Part shown: in pieces, positions 1-7,340 of the stretch
Layout: the number at the start of each line of letters is the position of its first letter
Position numbering within the stretch: position 1 is the first letter of the stretch
Translations under genes and position numbers: made by a program
Notes under the pieces: generated by a model
Database searches by the model: none
What the model saw: the letters and a program-made list of their open reading frames with translations, nothing else
Told to the model about the DNA's origin: nothing
Source: Pedosphaera sp.
GTDB lineage: Bacteria; Verrucomicrobiota; Verrucomicrobiia; Limisphaerales; SIAT01
Direction: 5' to 3'
Assembly (NCBI GenBank): GCA_009691645.1
Contig: SIAT01000023.1
Span: 1-15,310 of the forward strand
Length of the DNA: 15,310 nt

Positions 1-297
1 GGCCACGGCGGCTTCGGCAGCCTTCTGCAACGGCCCGTTCTTGTCCTGCTCATCTTTAACCTGCTTTTTGAGATCCACGACCTCGACCCCTTTGGTATCG
101 CTCTCAGTTTTCGCCAAATCGCGCTCCTTTTCGGCGGTTTTCTTGGCATAGTCGGCCTGAGCAAATTTTAGGTCAGCAGCACCCTTCTCCTCCTTGAGCT
201 TGGAAACCTGCGGCGGAATCCGGACGGCCCCGAGATAGATGCCAAAGCCACCGGCAAGAATCACAAAAATCAGGCAAATCTTAGTGGTGATAGACAT
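1..297 (-). CDS. Membrane-anchored coiled-coil protein, 3' part outside the window
   Basis: Ninety-nine codons are visible from an ATG at 297-295, open through base 1, so the C-terminus is missing. A GGAG sits 7 bases upstream (305-308), which supports this start. Residues 6-24 are hydrophobic (KICLIFVILAGGFGIYLGA) and look like a single N-terminal membrane anchor. The remainder is rich in Lys, Glu, Ala and Asp (for example DLKFAQADYAKKTAEKER), suggesting a coiled coil outside the membrane. It lies 71 bp after the DUF4340 gene on the same strand and may be the last part of the GldA/F/G-type cassette. I do not recognise a family. The inference is a structural or scaffold partner of the ABC complex. 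An unrelated membrane-bound coiled-coil protein is equally possible. Confidence 0.7.
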   Translation of the reverse strand, partial: MSITTKICLIFVILAGGFGIYLGAVRIPPQVSKLKEEKGAADLKFAQADYAKKTAEKERDLAKTESDTKGVEVVDLKKQVKDEQDKNGPLQKAAEAAVA

Positions 298-368
298 AAT
301 CTTGCTCCGTGTTTGTACCGCGAAACTACTCTCCCTGCCCCCCACCTGTCAACTTGCCGTCGAAAGGG

Positions 369-1550
369 CTACGGCTGCTTCGGCGCGTCTGGTTTTGGTG
401 CTGGCCCTTCCGGCTTCTTCTCGGCGAGGAAATGGGCACGGTCTTTGAGGAGCGGATCAACCGTCCAGCGCGAGACCAAGTAAGTCCATTTCTCGAACCG
501 CTTCTCTGACGCCAGCTTGTCCTGTTGCGCTTTGGTTTTGTCCGCGTGCTCTTTGTCGAGACGCGTCTTGTCCTCGGGCTTTTCGTCCTTGCCCAGCACA
601 CGCGGCGGCAAAGATTTGGCGCTGACAGCGACAGCGAAGTGACTGGCCTCTTCGCCAGATTTCGCGCCGACCTTGAGTGTGTAGGTGAATTGATCGAAGG
701 TCTCCAATTCGATGACGGTCGGCTTGTCGAGGCCGGTTTCCGTCGGCTTCCTGCCGATCGCCACGTCGGTGAATGCGGCCGATGCGAACGGGTTTCCGAG
801 AGCGGACGCTTTTGCTGGATCGAGCTGCTCGCCCGGCTTGGCATCAACGAGCTTCCACTCGCCGCTTTCATTCTCTCGCACGAGACTCCACGCGTTCGTC
901 GCCGAGGAGGGAAGGTAGCGGATGGTTCGGACCTTCTCGATGCGGACGAATTCCTTGTCGAGCCATTGCTCCGGCCGGGCCTCGATTTCGTTGAACACCT
1001 CGGAGACGAGTGCGACCTCTCCGTTGGATTTGGGATCCATCACCCAGCGCCCCACAGGAAACTCGCCGCCACCGCCGAAAGGCGAAGCTTGCTCGGTTTT
1101 CTTCACCTGCTTCTTACCCAGTAGAATCGCGCGGAGCGGCTTGCTGTCTTTGTCGCGGAACTCGACGAGCGTGCCCGTGCCATTGGTGTCCTTGCCCGGT
1201 TGGAGTAATTCCAAACGTGGCAACTGCGACGGACCGGCCTTCTCGCTCTGCACCACCTTCAATTCGGCAGCCTTGCGGAGGAAGTCACTGATGTTCTGAA
1301 AACTCGCTTTGTAACCATCGCGCTCCTTCACCTGCCATCCGTCATCCTTCCGCGTGAGGTTCAGCTCACCGGTCGCTTGGCGGATAGTGATCTGCGCGAC
1401 ATCATTCACCGGCAGATCGGCGAGAAGCTTGGCGCCCATTCCAGCGCTGCCCGAGCGATAGGATTCGTCGCGCGATTGTTGATACCAAAGGCCGAGGCTA
1501 CCGAAGACAATGACGCCGGCCAGCAGTAGGATGAGATGGTTGCGGTTCAT
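369..1550 (-). CDS. DUF4340 domain protein, membrane anchored
   Basis: A 393-residue protein. I start it at the ATG at 1550-1548, which overlaps the TGA of the upstream gldG-like gene as ATGA. The frame stays open 29 codons further upstream, but those codons lie inside the gldG-like gene and would place the hydrophobic segment mid-protein. Residues 5-22 (HLILLLAGVIVFGSLGLW) are an N-terminal membrane anchor. Next comes a DUF4340-type region with the pattern of a short strand, then ELNLTRKDDGWQV, then a helix (ISDFLRKAAELKV). The C-terminus is highly charged and ends in a Pro/Lys-rich tail (PAPKPDAPKQP). DUF4340 proteins commonly follow gldG-like genes in several phyla and are thought to act with the ABC transporter at the envelope; their biochemical role is unknown. 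There is no clear Shine-Dalgarno, so translation is probably coupled to the upstream gene. Confidence 0.85.
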   Translation of the reverse strand: MNRNHLILLLAGVIVFGSLGLWYQQSRDESYRSGSAGMGAKLLADLPVNDVAQITIRQATGELNLTRKDDGWQVKERDGYKASFQNISDFLRKAAELKVVQSEKAGPSQLPRLELLQPGKDTNGTGTLVEFRDKDSKPLRAILLGKKQVKKTEQASPFGGGGEFPVGRWVMDPKSNGEVALVSEVFNEIEARPEQWLDKEFVRIEKVRTIRYLPSSATNAWSLVRENESGEWKLVDAKPGEQLDPAKASALGNPFASAAFTDVAIGRKPTETGLDKPTVIELETFDQFTYTLKVGAKSGEEASHFAVAVSAKSLPPRVLGKDEKPEDKTRLDKEHADKTKAQQDKLASEKRFEKWTYLVSRWTVDPLLKDRAHFLAEKKPEGPAPKPDAPKQP

Positions 1551-3481
1551 GCGGTCGCAGTGCGTTTGCGTTTCAGGACAAAGAAGCCGATTCCAGCCAG
1601 CGAAACGATAAGTGGCATTCCTGCGATGTTGAGCCACTTGATGCGGTTCTGCAGCGACTCGATCTCCGCGCGCAATTCCTTGCGGACTTTCTTCAACTCG
1701 AGCTTGGTCGCGGCCTCCTGCTTGCGGAACTTCTCCAGTGCAGCCTGCTGGTCAGGCGAGACGATGAATCGCTGTTTGGGATCTTTGCTGCGCTGCAGTT
1801 CATTCAACTCCCGCTGAGTCTCCTGCAGACTTTTCTCGATCTCCTCGATCTTGCTGCGGAAACGCTCCTCCGCTTGCGCCTCGATTTGGCGCACGCGCTC
1901 GAACGGCCGGTTGAGCGTGGCGCGACTGCGGGCATTCATGAGGTTCTCGTCGCCGGCCATCTGCTCAACGAGATTCTGTACGAAGGGGAGATTGCCACCA
2001 CGCGGGGCGATCACGCGCTGCCCAAAGAATTCCTGCACCTGCACGCTGAACTGGTCGGCGAGCAGATCGGCATCAGCCACCAGCACCAGGGCGTTCTCGG
2101 CCTTGGATTCCTTGAGAGCGCCGTCGGCCTTTTTCTCTTTCGGCTTCTCGCCGGGCTTCTCCGGTTCGGCGGGCACAGCCAGCGGCTTGCCGTCGGGGAA
2201 GGCAGTCTTGAACTTGCCGGTGAGACGCAGCACGAGCGGGAACTCGCGCGCGCTGGGCTTGAATCCCTTCATCGCTTCGGCGACGGACATCTGCGCGAGG
2301 AATCCCTCGACCAGCGCAGAATCGCCGGTGCTCTTGACCAGCACAGTCCGTTTCAAGCCGCTGCCGGAAGCGGTCTGCGAGGCTTCTTCGGTGAACGCAC
2401 CCGCGAAAGGCAATAGCAACGAATCAATCTGCGCCGTGGCCGCATCATCGGCATTGATGCCCGCGGCATTCACCGAGAGAACAGTCGGCGTCGGTTCCAC
2501 ACGGTTCTGGCGCACCATGCGCGTGACGAAATTCACATCCGCCACCACCTTGGTTTTGTCGAGCTTCACACCCCACGCCGGCAGGAGCAGGTCGAGTGTC
2601 GAGGCTGTCGGCGGGCCGCCGCCCATCATCGGATTGCCGCCCATGTTGCGTTGATCCACCAGCGAGACTGGATCGAGGAACGCGATGAGCTTGCCGCCGC
2701 GCAGCACAAATTGGTCGAGTGCGAACTGTGCCTGCGTCGTGATGTCGCGCGGATGAACGACGAGCAGCACCTTGATCGCTTCGTCGATCTTGTCCGTGGC
2801 CATCTCGACTGGGCGGACATCGAAGTCGCGCTTCAGCGTGGTGATGAAAGCCCACGGGTCGCTTCCTCCTCCTCCCTGCCCCAACTGGCGCATCATCGGA
2901 TTGCCGGGCTGGCCGAAGACGGGCAACTGCGTCATTACGCCCACCACGACTTTGGTTGGGTTCGCGACACGCGCGATGGCACGGGAGAGTTCGTATTCGA
3001 GCAGGTTCTCGGTGCGCGGCGAGAGCGGCGGCAGGAGCGCTTTTTCATCAAGCAAACTCACGGCGATGCCGAGATAGAAAGCCTCTCCGTTCGGCAACGG
3101 CTCACCTTCCACGCCGTCGAGTTTGGCGGAATCTTCCGCGTCGGAATCCGGCTGCGGATCGAGTTTCTCGATGATGATGTTCCGCGAAGACTGGCGATAT
3201 TCGCCGAGCAGATCCTCAACGCGCTTGGCGTAGTTCTTGAGGAAAACTTCCTCGGGCGAGTTGCCCTGCGTCTGCGTGCAGTAGAAGCGCACCTTCACCG
3301 GCGAGTCGAGTTTGGCGAGGATGGCTTTGGTGCCGGGCGAGAGTGTGTGGAGTTTCTCCTTCGTCAGATCGGTGCGCAGGCGCAACGGGCCGACGAGGAA
3401 GTTCACCGCCACGAGGATGACGAACAGCGCCACGATGCCGGCGGCGGAAAAGAAACTGTGTTCAAGCTTCGTCTTGTTCAT
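1547..3481 (-). CDS. gldG: GldG-like ABC transporter auxiliary protein
   Basis: A 644-residue protein of the family annotated as gliding-motility-associated ABC auxiliary component (ABC_transp_aux). Residues 12-31 form an N-terminal membrane segment, followed by the characteristic DLTKEKLHTLSPGT (38-51) and an extracytoplasmic region including LRGGKLIAFLDPVS (260-273). Residues about 531-613 are a long charged coiled coil, and about 617-636 a second membrane helix followed by a basic KRKR tail. This is the expected GldG layout of two anchors flanking a large soluble part. Two Gly/Met-rich loops, around 193-207 and 280-289, share an NPMM element and look flexible. An AAGGAG (3489-3494) precedes the ATG by 7 bases. 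The gene starts 12 bp after the permease gene and overlaps the DUF4340 gene by 4 bp. In Bacteroidota GldA/F/G supports gliding; outside that phylum the substrate is unknown, so the symbol denotes homology only. Confidence 0.88.
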   Translation of the reverse strand: MNKTKLEHSFFSAAGIVALFVILVAVNFLVGPLRLRTDLTKEKLHTLSPGTKAILAKLDSPVKVRFYCTQTQGNSPEEVFLKNYAKRVEDLLGEYRQSSRNIIIEKLDPQPDSDAEDSAKLDGVEGEPLPNGEAFYLGIAVSLLDEKALLPPLSPRTENLLEYELSRAIARVANPTKVVVGVMTQLPVFGQPGNPMMRQLGQGGGGSDPWAFITTLKRDFDVRPVEMATDKIDEAIKVLLVVHPRDITTQAQFALDQFVLRGGKLIAFLDPVSLVDQRNMGGNPMMGGGPPTASTLDLLLPAWGVKLDKTKVVADVNFVTRMVRQNRVEPTPTVLSVNAAGINADDAATAQIDSLLLPFAGAFTEEASQTASGSGLKRTVLVKSTGDSALVEGFLAQMSVAEAMKGFKPSAREFPLVLRLTGKFKTAFPDGKPLAVPAEPEKPGEKPKEKKADGALKESKAENALVLVADADLLADQFSVQVQEFFGQRVIAPRGGNLPFVQNLVEQMAGDENLMNARSRATLNRPFERVRQIEAQAEERFRSKIEEIEKSLQETQRELNELQRSKDPKQRFIVSPDQQAALEKFRKQEAATKLELKKVRKELRAEIESLQNRIKWLNIAGMPLIVSLAGIGFFVLKRKRTATA

Positions 3482-3493
3482 AACAACGCTCCT

Positions 3494-4243
3494 TTATTCC
3501 CGAATACCTCGCACTACCACCGCTGTCGCGAAGAGCGAGAAGCCAATCAGCGAAAGGAAGAATAGTAGATCGCGCGTGTCGAGCACACCGCGCTGGAAAC
3601 CTTCGAAGTGGGTCATCACACTGAAGCTCGTGACCAGATCCACGAGCCACGTGGAGTTGGGTGAAATGCCCGCGAGGAAATTCGTCACCGGCGGCCATCC
3701 CGCTAGGATGAGGAAGAGGCAGATGACGACCGACAGAATGAAACTGACCACCTGATTTCGCGTGATAGCGGAGGTGAAACAACTCACCGCGAGGTAGCTG
3801 CCAGCCATCAGGAAGCTGCCGATATAAGCGCCGAAGATTACGCCGTTGTCCGGATTGCCGAGGTGATTCACGGTGAGCATCAAGGGGAATGTCAGGACCA
3901 ACGCCACACCGAGAAAGATCCATGAGGCGAGAAATTTCCCTACGATCGCCTGCCATGTGGTGATCGGCAGCGTGAGCAGGAATTCCATCGTGCCCAGTCG
4001 TCGTTCCTCTGACCAAAGGCGCATCCCGACCGCTGGCACGAGGAATAGATAGAGCCACGGATGCCAGACGAAGAAGGCCGTGAGCGTCGCTTCACCGCGA
4101 TCGAAGAAGCCGCTCACCATGAAGGTGAAGAAGCCTGACAACAGCAGGAAGATGACGATGAAGACGTACGCGACCGGCGCGGCGAAGTAGCCCGCAAGCT
4201 CGCGCTTGGCGATGACGCGGATATTGGTCCAGGGTGAGTTCAT
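3494..4243 (-). CDS. gldF: ABC-2 type permease, GldF-like
   Basis: A 249-residue integral membrane protein with about six hydrophobic segments (roughly residues 24-45, 62-78, 104-126, 137-160, 164-186 and 225-245). The segment RLWSEERRLGTMEFLLTLP (75-93) is the conserved cytoplasmic coupling region of ABC-2 permeases, with the E-R-x-x-G-T-x-E core. Length and topology fit GldF. The ATG shares its A with the TAA of the ATPase gene (TAATG), and an AAGGGAGG Shine-Dalgarno (4250-4257) lies inside the last codons of the ATPase, so the two are translationally linked. It would form the membrane channel or platform driven by the ATPase encoded upstream and would contact the GldG-like protein encoded downstream. 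The substrate cannot be read from the sequence. Confidence 0.9.
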   Translation of the reverse strand: MNSPWTNIRVIAKRELAGYFAAPVAYVFIVIFLLLSGFFTFMVSGFFDRGEATLTAFFVWHPWLYLFLVPAVGMRLWSEERRLGTMEFLLTLPITTWQAIVGKFLASWIFLGVALVLTFPLMLTVNHLGNPDNGVIFGAYIGSFLMAGSYLAVSCFTSAITRNQVVSFILSVVICLFLILAGWPPVTNFLAGISPNSTWLVDLVTSFSVMTHFEGFQRGVLDTRDLLFFLSLIGFSLFATAVVVRGIRE

Positions 4244-4977
4244 TATTTGCCTCCCTTCAGAGTGTCCGGCAACGTGAGGCTGCGGAAGAGATCGTCCAAC
4301 CGCCCGGAAGGCACGCGCTTCCTCAACTCCTCCGGCGTGCCGTTGGCCACGATGCGGCCGCGGTCGATAATGATTACGCGCGAGCAGACGGCGTCCACTT
4401 CTTCGAGGATGTGCGTGGAAAAGAGAATCGCCTTCTTCTCGCCCATGCGGCGGATGAGTTTGCGCGCTTCGAACTTCTGGTTCGGGTCGAGGCCGTCGGT
4501 CGGTTCATCGAGCACGAGCACATCCGGGTCGTGGATGAGCGACTGCGCGAAGCAGGTGCGATGCTTGTAGCCTTTGGAAAGGGTCTCGATGCTCTGATGC
4601 AGCACTGCCTCCAGGGAACATGTCTCCACTACGCGATCCACTGCGGTGTCGCGCGCCGCGCCGTGCAGCCCTCGAATCTCCGCCGAGAAACGCAGGAAGC
4701 CGCGCACCGTCATGTCGAGATAAGCCGGCGCATTCTCGGGCAGATAACCGATCCGGCTCTTCGCCAGCACCGACTGCTCGGCGATGTCGTGTCCGCCCAC
4801 GGTCACGCGACCGCCGGTCGGCGTGAGATAGCCAGTCACCATCCGCATCGTGGTGGATTTGCCCGCGCCGTTCGGCCCGAGGAAACCCAGCACCTCGCCA
4901 CGTTCAACGGTGAATGAGACTCCATCCACCGCGACTTTCGCGCCGAACACCTTCTTCAGATTCTCAACCTTAATCAT
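4243..4977 (-). CDS. gldA: ABC transporter ATP-binding protein, GldA-like
   Basis: A 244-residue nucleotide-binding subunit. I start it at the ATG giving MIKVENLKKVFG. An in-frame TTG at 5016 would add 13 residues that look unlike the family. Visible motifs are Walker A GPNGAGKST (34-42), a variant signature LSKGYKHR in place of LSGGQ, Walker B VLVLDEPTDGLDP, and the H-loop ILFSTHILEEVD. The LSKGY variant is usual in ABC-2/GldA and drug-export ATPases. The protein hydrolyses ATP in the cytoplasm to drive the permease encoded immediately downstream (1-base overlap). No good Shine-Dalgarno precedes the ATG. The 94-bp gap before it is the largest in this part of the minus-strand run and is a plausible site for cassette transcription to start. 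Confidence 0.92.
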   Translation of the reverse strand: MIKVENLKKVFGAKVAVDGVSFTVERGEVLGFLGPNGAGKSTTMRMVTGYLTPTGGRVTVGGHDIAEQSVLAKSRIGYLPENAPAYLDMTVRGFLRFSAEIRGLHGAARDTAVDRVVETCSLEAVLHQSIETLSKGYKHRTCFAQSLIHDPDVLVLDEPTDGLDPNQKFEARKLIRRMGEKKAILFSTHILEEVDAVCSRVIIIDRGRIVANGTPEELRKRVPSGRLDDLFRSLTLPDTLKGGK

Positions 4978-5023
4978 CGAGTTTGTCAGACGGCAACGCC
5001 GCCCGTGTTGTTCCAATTATTTT

Positions 5024-5053
5024 TTGATGCCAAACCAAAACACTCTTTGTCAA
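5024..5053 (-). promoter_or_regulatory. Candidate sigma70-type promoter for the ABC cassette
   Basis: On the minus strand a perfect TTGACA (5053-5048) is followed after 18 bases by CATCAA (5029-5024), which matches the -10 consensus at only three of six positions. It lies in the 94-bp gap between the DUF2203 gene and the ATPase gene, an AT-rich patch in a GC-rich region. The -35 box is convincing by eye but the -10 is weak, so this is only a candidate. Confidence 0.3.
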
Positions 5054-5071
5054 GAGACACATTCCATAATA

Positions 5072-5461
5072 TCACTCGTCGAGCGGCTCGCGGTTCGCGT
5101 AGCCGGAGTCGAGATCATGCCAGTGCGTGATGTCATCCTCGTCCTTTTCCCAGCAGAGGAAAACTTCACGCCCGCCGACGAACGTCGGAAAATCCACCAG
5201 CCCGCGCTCCAGATCTTTCACCTGGATTTCGCGCCGCTGGAACTCGTCCAGCACCTGTTTGAATTCGGAGAGAGCGATTACTTGACGGTTTGCCGGCTCG
5301 CCGCCCACGTCGCGTCCGCCTTCAAGCAACTTGGCGAGTGAGGCGTCATTCTGCGCGACACGTTGACGAAGATGATTGAGCCGGTCGAGCCATTCGCGCA
5401 ACTGCGGCAAGATGGCGCGCGCTTCGGCGACGGTGTAGTGGATATGGAAGCGGCCGGACAT
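5072..5461 (-). CDS. DUF2203 family protein
   Basis: A 129-residue cytoplasmic protein with no signal peptide or membrane segment. It matches the DUF2203 pattern: an N-terminal YTVAEARAILPQLREWL helix, a central helical stretch, and the conserved C-terminal block EVFLCWEKDEDDITHWHDLD followed by GYANREPL (about residues 99-127). The family is widespread and has no established function; the invariant LCW...WH residues suggest a binding or catalytic site. The ATG is 9 bp after the stop of the TPR gene, and a GAGGTGA overlapping that stop (5471-5477) is a reasonable ribosome site. It is probably cotranscribed with the TPR lipoprotein gene. Confidence 0.85.
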   Translation of the reverse strand: MSGRFHIHYTVAEARAILPQLREWLDRLNHLRQRVAQNDASLAKLLEGGRDVGGEPANRQVIALSEFKQVLDEFQRREIQVKDLERGLVDFPTFVGGREVFLCWEKDEDDITHWHDLDSGYANREPLDE

Positions 5462-5470
5462 TCGATGACA

Positions 5471-7150
5471 TCACCTCGGCAGGGCATCCAGCTTCTTCTG
5501 AATCTCCGCGTTAGGCTCGATCGCGAGCGATTTGCGCCAATGTTCACGAGCTTTACCCGGCTGTTTGAGGACAGAGTAAATATCGGCGAGATGATCGTGC
5601 AGCGTGGCGTCGGGCTCCTTGAGATGCTGGAGCGCGCGGAGTTGCCAGTCGAGCGCCTCGCGCGGCTTGCCGAGTTTGAAGAAGGTCCACGCCATGCTGT
5701 CGAGGAAGGCGGCGTTCGTCGGCTCGGCCTTCACGGCTTTCTCAATCATCGCCTTCGCTTCGGTCAGTCGCTCGCCGCGCTCGACCCACATGTAACCGAG
5801 ATAATTCAGCACATCGACGAAGTCGGGCGATTGCTTGAGCGCGAGCAGGAAATATTTCTCCGCCTCGGCGAAATTCTTGTTCCGCTCCAGCGTTGCGCCC
5901 AACTGGAAATAAAACTGCGGCGTGAGCCGTTGCGGTTCGGTGGCGCGCGCGTAGGTCTCGGCCGCGGTGAGGTGCCGAAGTGCCTTGGCGTGATCCTTGA
6001 GGCGCGCCTGCACCAGCGAGGAATAGAATTCCAGGATGAAGTTTGAGCGGAACCGCGCACGCGCTTTCTCCAACGTGGCCAGGGCTTCCTGCGGTTTATC
6101 CAACGCGAGTTGCACGCTGGCCAGTTCGTGGTAGGCGGTCTCCATCTCGGGATCGATCAGGAGCGCCTTGCCCATGAATTCAGCGGCCCGGGCGAATTGC
6201 TTGTCATCCGCGGAGATCAATCCCATCAGGTAGTTCGCCTGCGCGTTGGCCGGGGATTCGCGCAGCAACGCCTCAAGTTGCTCGGCGGCTTTCTTGCGGT
6301 TGCCCGACTGCAGATAAAGTTCCGTCAACCGCTCGCGCACCTGCGGGTTCATCGGGAAAAGTGCCTGCACGCGCGCATACATCTCGGCCGCCTGCGCGAA
6401 TTCACCGAGGCTGCGGAAGGTTTCGCCCATCCGCTGCAACACCGCGGGGTTGTCACTGTTCAACCGCCGGGCTTCCATCAAGAGCGCGAGGATTCGGGGA
6501 TGCAACCGCTCCAATTCCGTTGCATGCAAACGCGTGATCGAAAGGTAAAGGTCCGCCAGCGAAGTCAGGAATCCGGCGTCGCCACCCTTCTGTTGCACCG
6601 CCCTATCCAACACCTTCAACGCTTCGGGCAGTCGCTCGTTCTGCAGATAAATCTGGACGAGATTCTGATAAGCCTGTGGCAGCCTCGGGTTCTTTTTCAG
6701 AGCCGCATCGCTGGCGAGGATGGCCAGTTCCTGCTTGCCAGCCTGCGCGTAAGCCACGCCGAGCAGTGCGTAAAGATTCGCTGTCGCCTTCGGATGCCCC
6801 GTCGCTTGAATGAGCAGCGAGATGGCGCGGTCACTGTCTTTCTGGCGGATCAACCGCCGCGCAACCTCGACGACCACCGATTCGTTGGAGGCATCGGCCA
6901 TCGCCGCTTCGTAGAATTCCTCCTGCGCCTTCGCCTGTTCACCTCGCAGCTCGAAACTCACGCCCGCGGCGAAGTGCGCCATCGCCTGAATGCGCCGTTC
7001 GAGATCCTCGACGTCGCGGTTCGGCGCCACCTCGACCGGTCGAACCGGATTGAACTTTTCCAGATACGCCGCGTCGTCGCTGGCGCAGCCGGCAAAAAGC
7101 AATCCGCCAACGAGCACGCTGACCCAGATGGCAGATTGGTGAATTTGCAT
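5471..7150 (-). CDS. TPR-repeat lipoprotein
   Basis: A 559-residue protein. It opens with a hydrophobic signal sequence ending in a lipobox-like FAGC at residues 19-22, so it is probably lipidated at Cys22 and anchored in the envelope. Phe at the -3 position is less usual than Leu. Nearly all of the rest is helical tetratricopeptide repeats, about a dozen units from residue 55 on, for example LYALLGVAYAQAGKQELAIL and FQLGATLERNKNFAEAEKYF. The later unit with LNYLGYMWVERG and AAFLDSMAWTFFKLGKPREA resembles a conserved block seen in long bacterial TPR lipoproteins. Such proteins are scaffolds for envelope complexes; no enzymatic domain is present. The Shine-Dalgarno is weak. It lies between the 33-residue basic protein gene and DUF2203. 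A link to the downstream ABC cassette is conceivable but not shown. Confidence 0.85.
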   Translation of the reverse strand: MQIHQSAIWVSVLVGGLLFAGCASDDAAYLEKFNPVRPVEVAPNRDVEDLERRIQAMAHFAAGVSFELRGEQAKAQEEFYEAAMADASNESVVVEVARRLIRQKDSDRAISLLIQATGHPKATANLYALLGVAYAQAGKQELAILASDAALKKNPRLPQAYQNLVQIYLQNERLPEALKVLDRAVQQKGGDAGFLTSLADLYLSITRLHATELERLHPRILALLMEARRLNSDNPAVLQRMGETFRSLGEFAQAAEMYARVQALFPMNPQVRERLTELYLQSGNRKKAAEQLEALLRESPANAQANYLMGLISADDKQFARAAEFMGKALLIDPEMETAYHELASVQLALDKPQEALATLEKARARFRSNFILEFYSSLVQARLKDHAKALRHLTAAETYARATEPQRLTPQFYFQLGATLERNKNFAEAEKYFLLALKQSPDFVDVLNYLGYMWVERGERLTEAKAMIEKAVKAEPTNAAFLDSMAWTFFKLGKPREALDWQLRALQHLKEPDATLHDHLADIYSVLKQPGKAREHWRKSLAIEPNAEIQKKLDALPR

Positions 7151-7213
7151 AAGGAGATTCCGCGCGCGACGACCTGCCAGACGCGGTTCCCAAATGGTCG
7201 GCGCAGTTCCCGG

Positions 7214-7315
7214 CTACTTTTGCCAGGTGCGCTTCTTGTGCCGGTTGGCGCGAAGCTTCTTACGGCGCTTGTGTTTGTTGATTTTCGCTTTCCGGCGTTT
7301 CTTCAGTGAACCCAT
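7214..7315 (-). CDS. 33-residue basic protein, COX24/AURKAIP1 (mS38/bS22) type
   Basis: A 33-codon gene from ATG 7315-7313 to TAG 7216-7214. The protein starts MGSLKKRRKAKINKHKRRKK and ends RHKKRTWQK; more than half its residues are Lys or Arg. The layout (MGS, KKRR, K-x-x-K-H-K-R-R-K, L-R, R-H-K-K-R) is that of the small COX24/AURKAIP1-domain proteins, whose relatives are the small-subunit ribosomal proteins mS38 of mitochondria and bS22 of mycobacteria. The inference is that it is a ribosome-bound peptide lying along rRNA. It starts 25 bp after the hisG stop. No Shine-Dalgarno is visible upstream; the leader is A/T-rich. It is easily missed because of its length. The family assignment is by motif memory; the coding call is strong. 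Confidence 0.82.
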   Translation of the reverse strand: MGSLKKRRKAKINKHKRRKKLRANRHKKRTWQK

Positions 7316-7340
7316 AGTGTGTATTTCAGTTAACGGACGC

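Noticed and set aside
2651..3565. 304-codon open frame on the plus strand
   Set aside because: It is antisense to the GldG-like gene and part of the permease gene, both of which have clear family motifs; the translation has no recognisable domain and follows from high GC.
4234..4917. 227-codon open frame on the plus strand
   Set aside because: It is antisense to the ABC ATPase, which carries all nucleotide-binding motifs.
6110..7309. 399-codon open frame on the plus strand
   Set aside because: It lies opposite the TPR lipoprotein gene and the 33-residue gene. Its Arg/His/Gln-rich translation is typical of an antisense frame.
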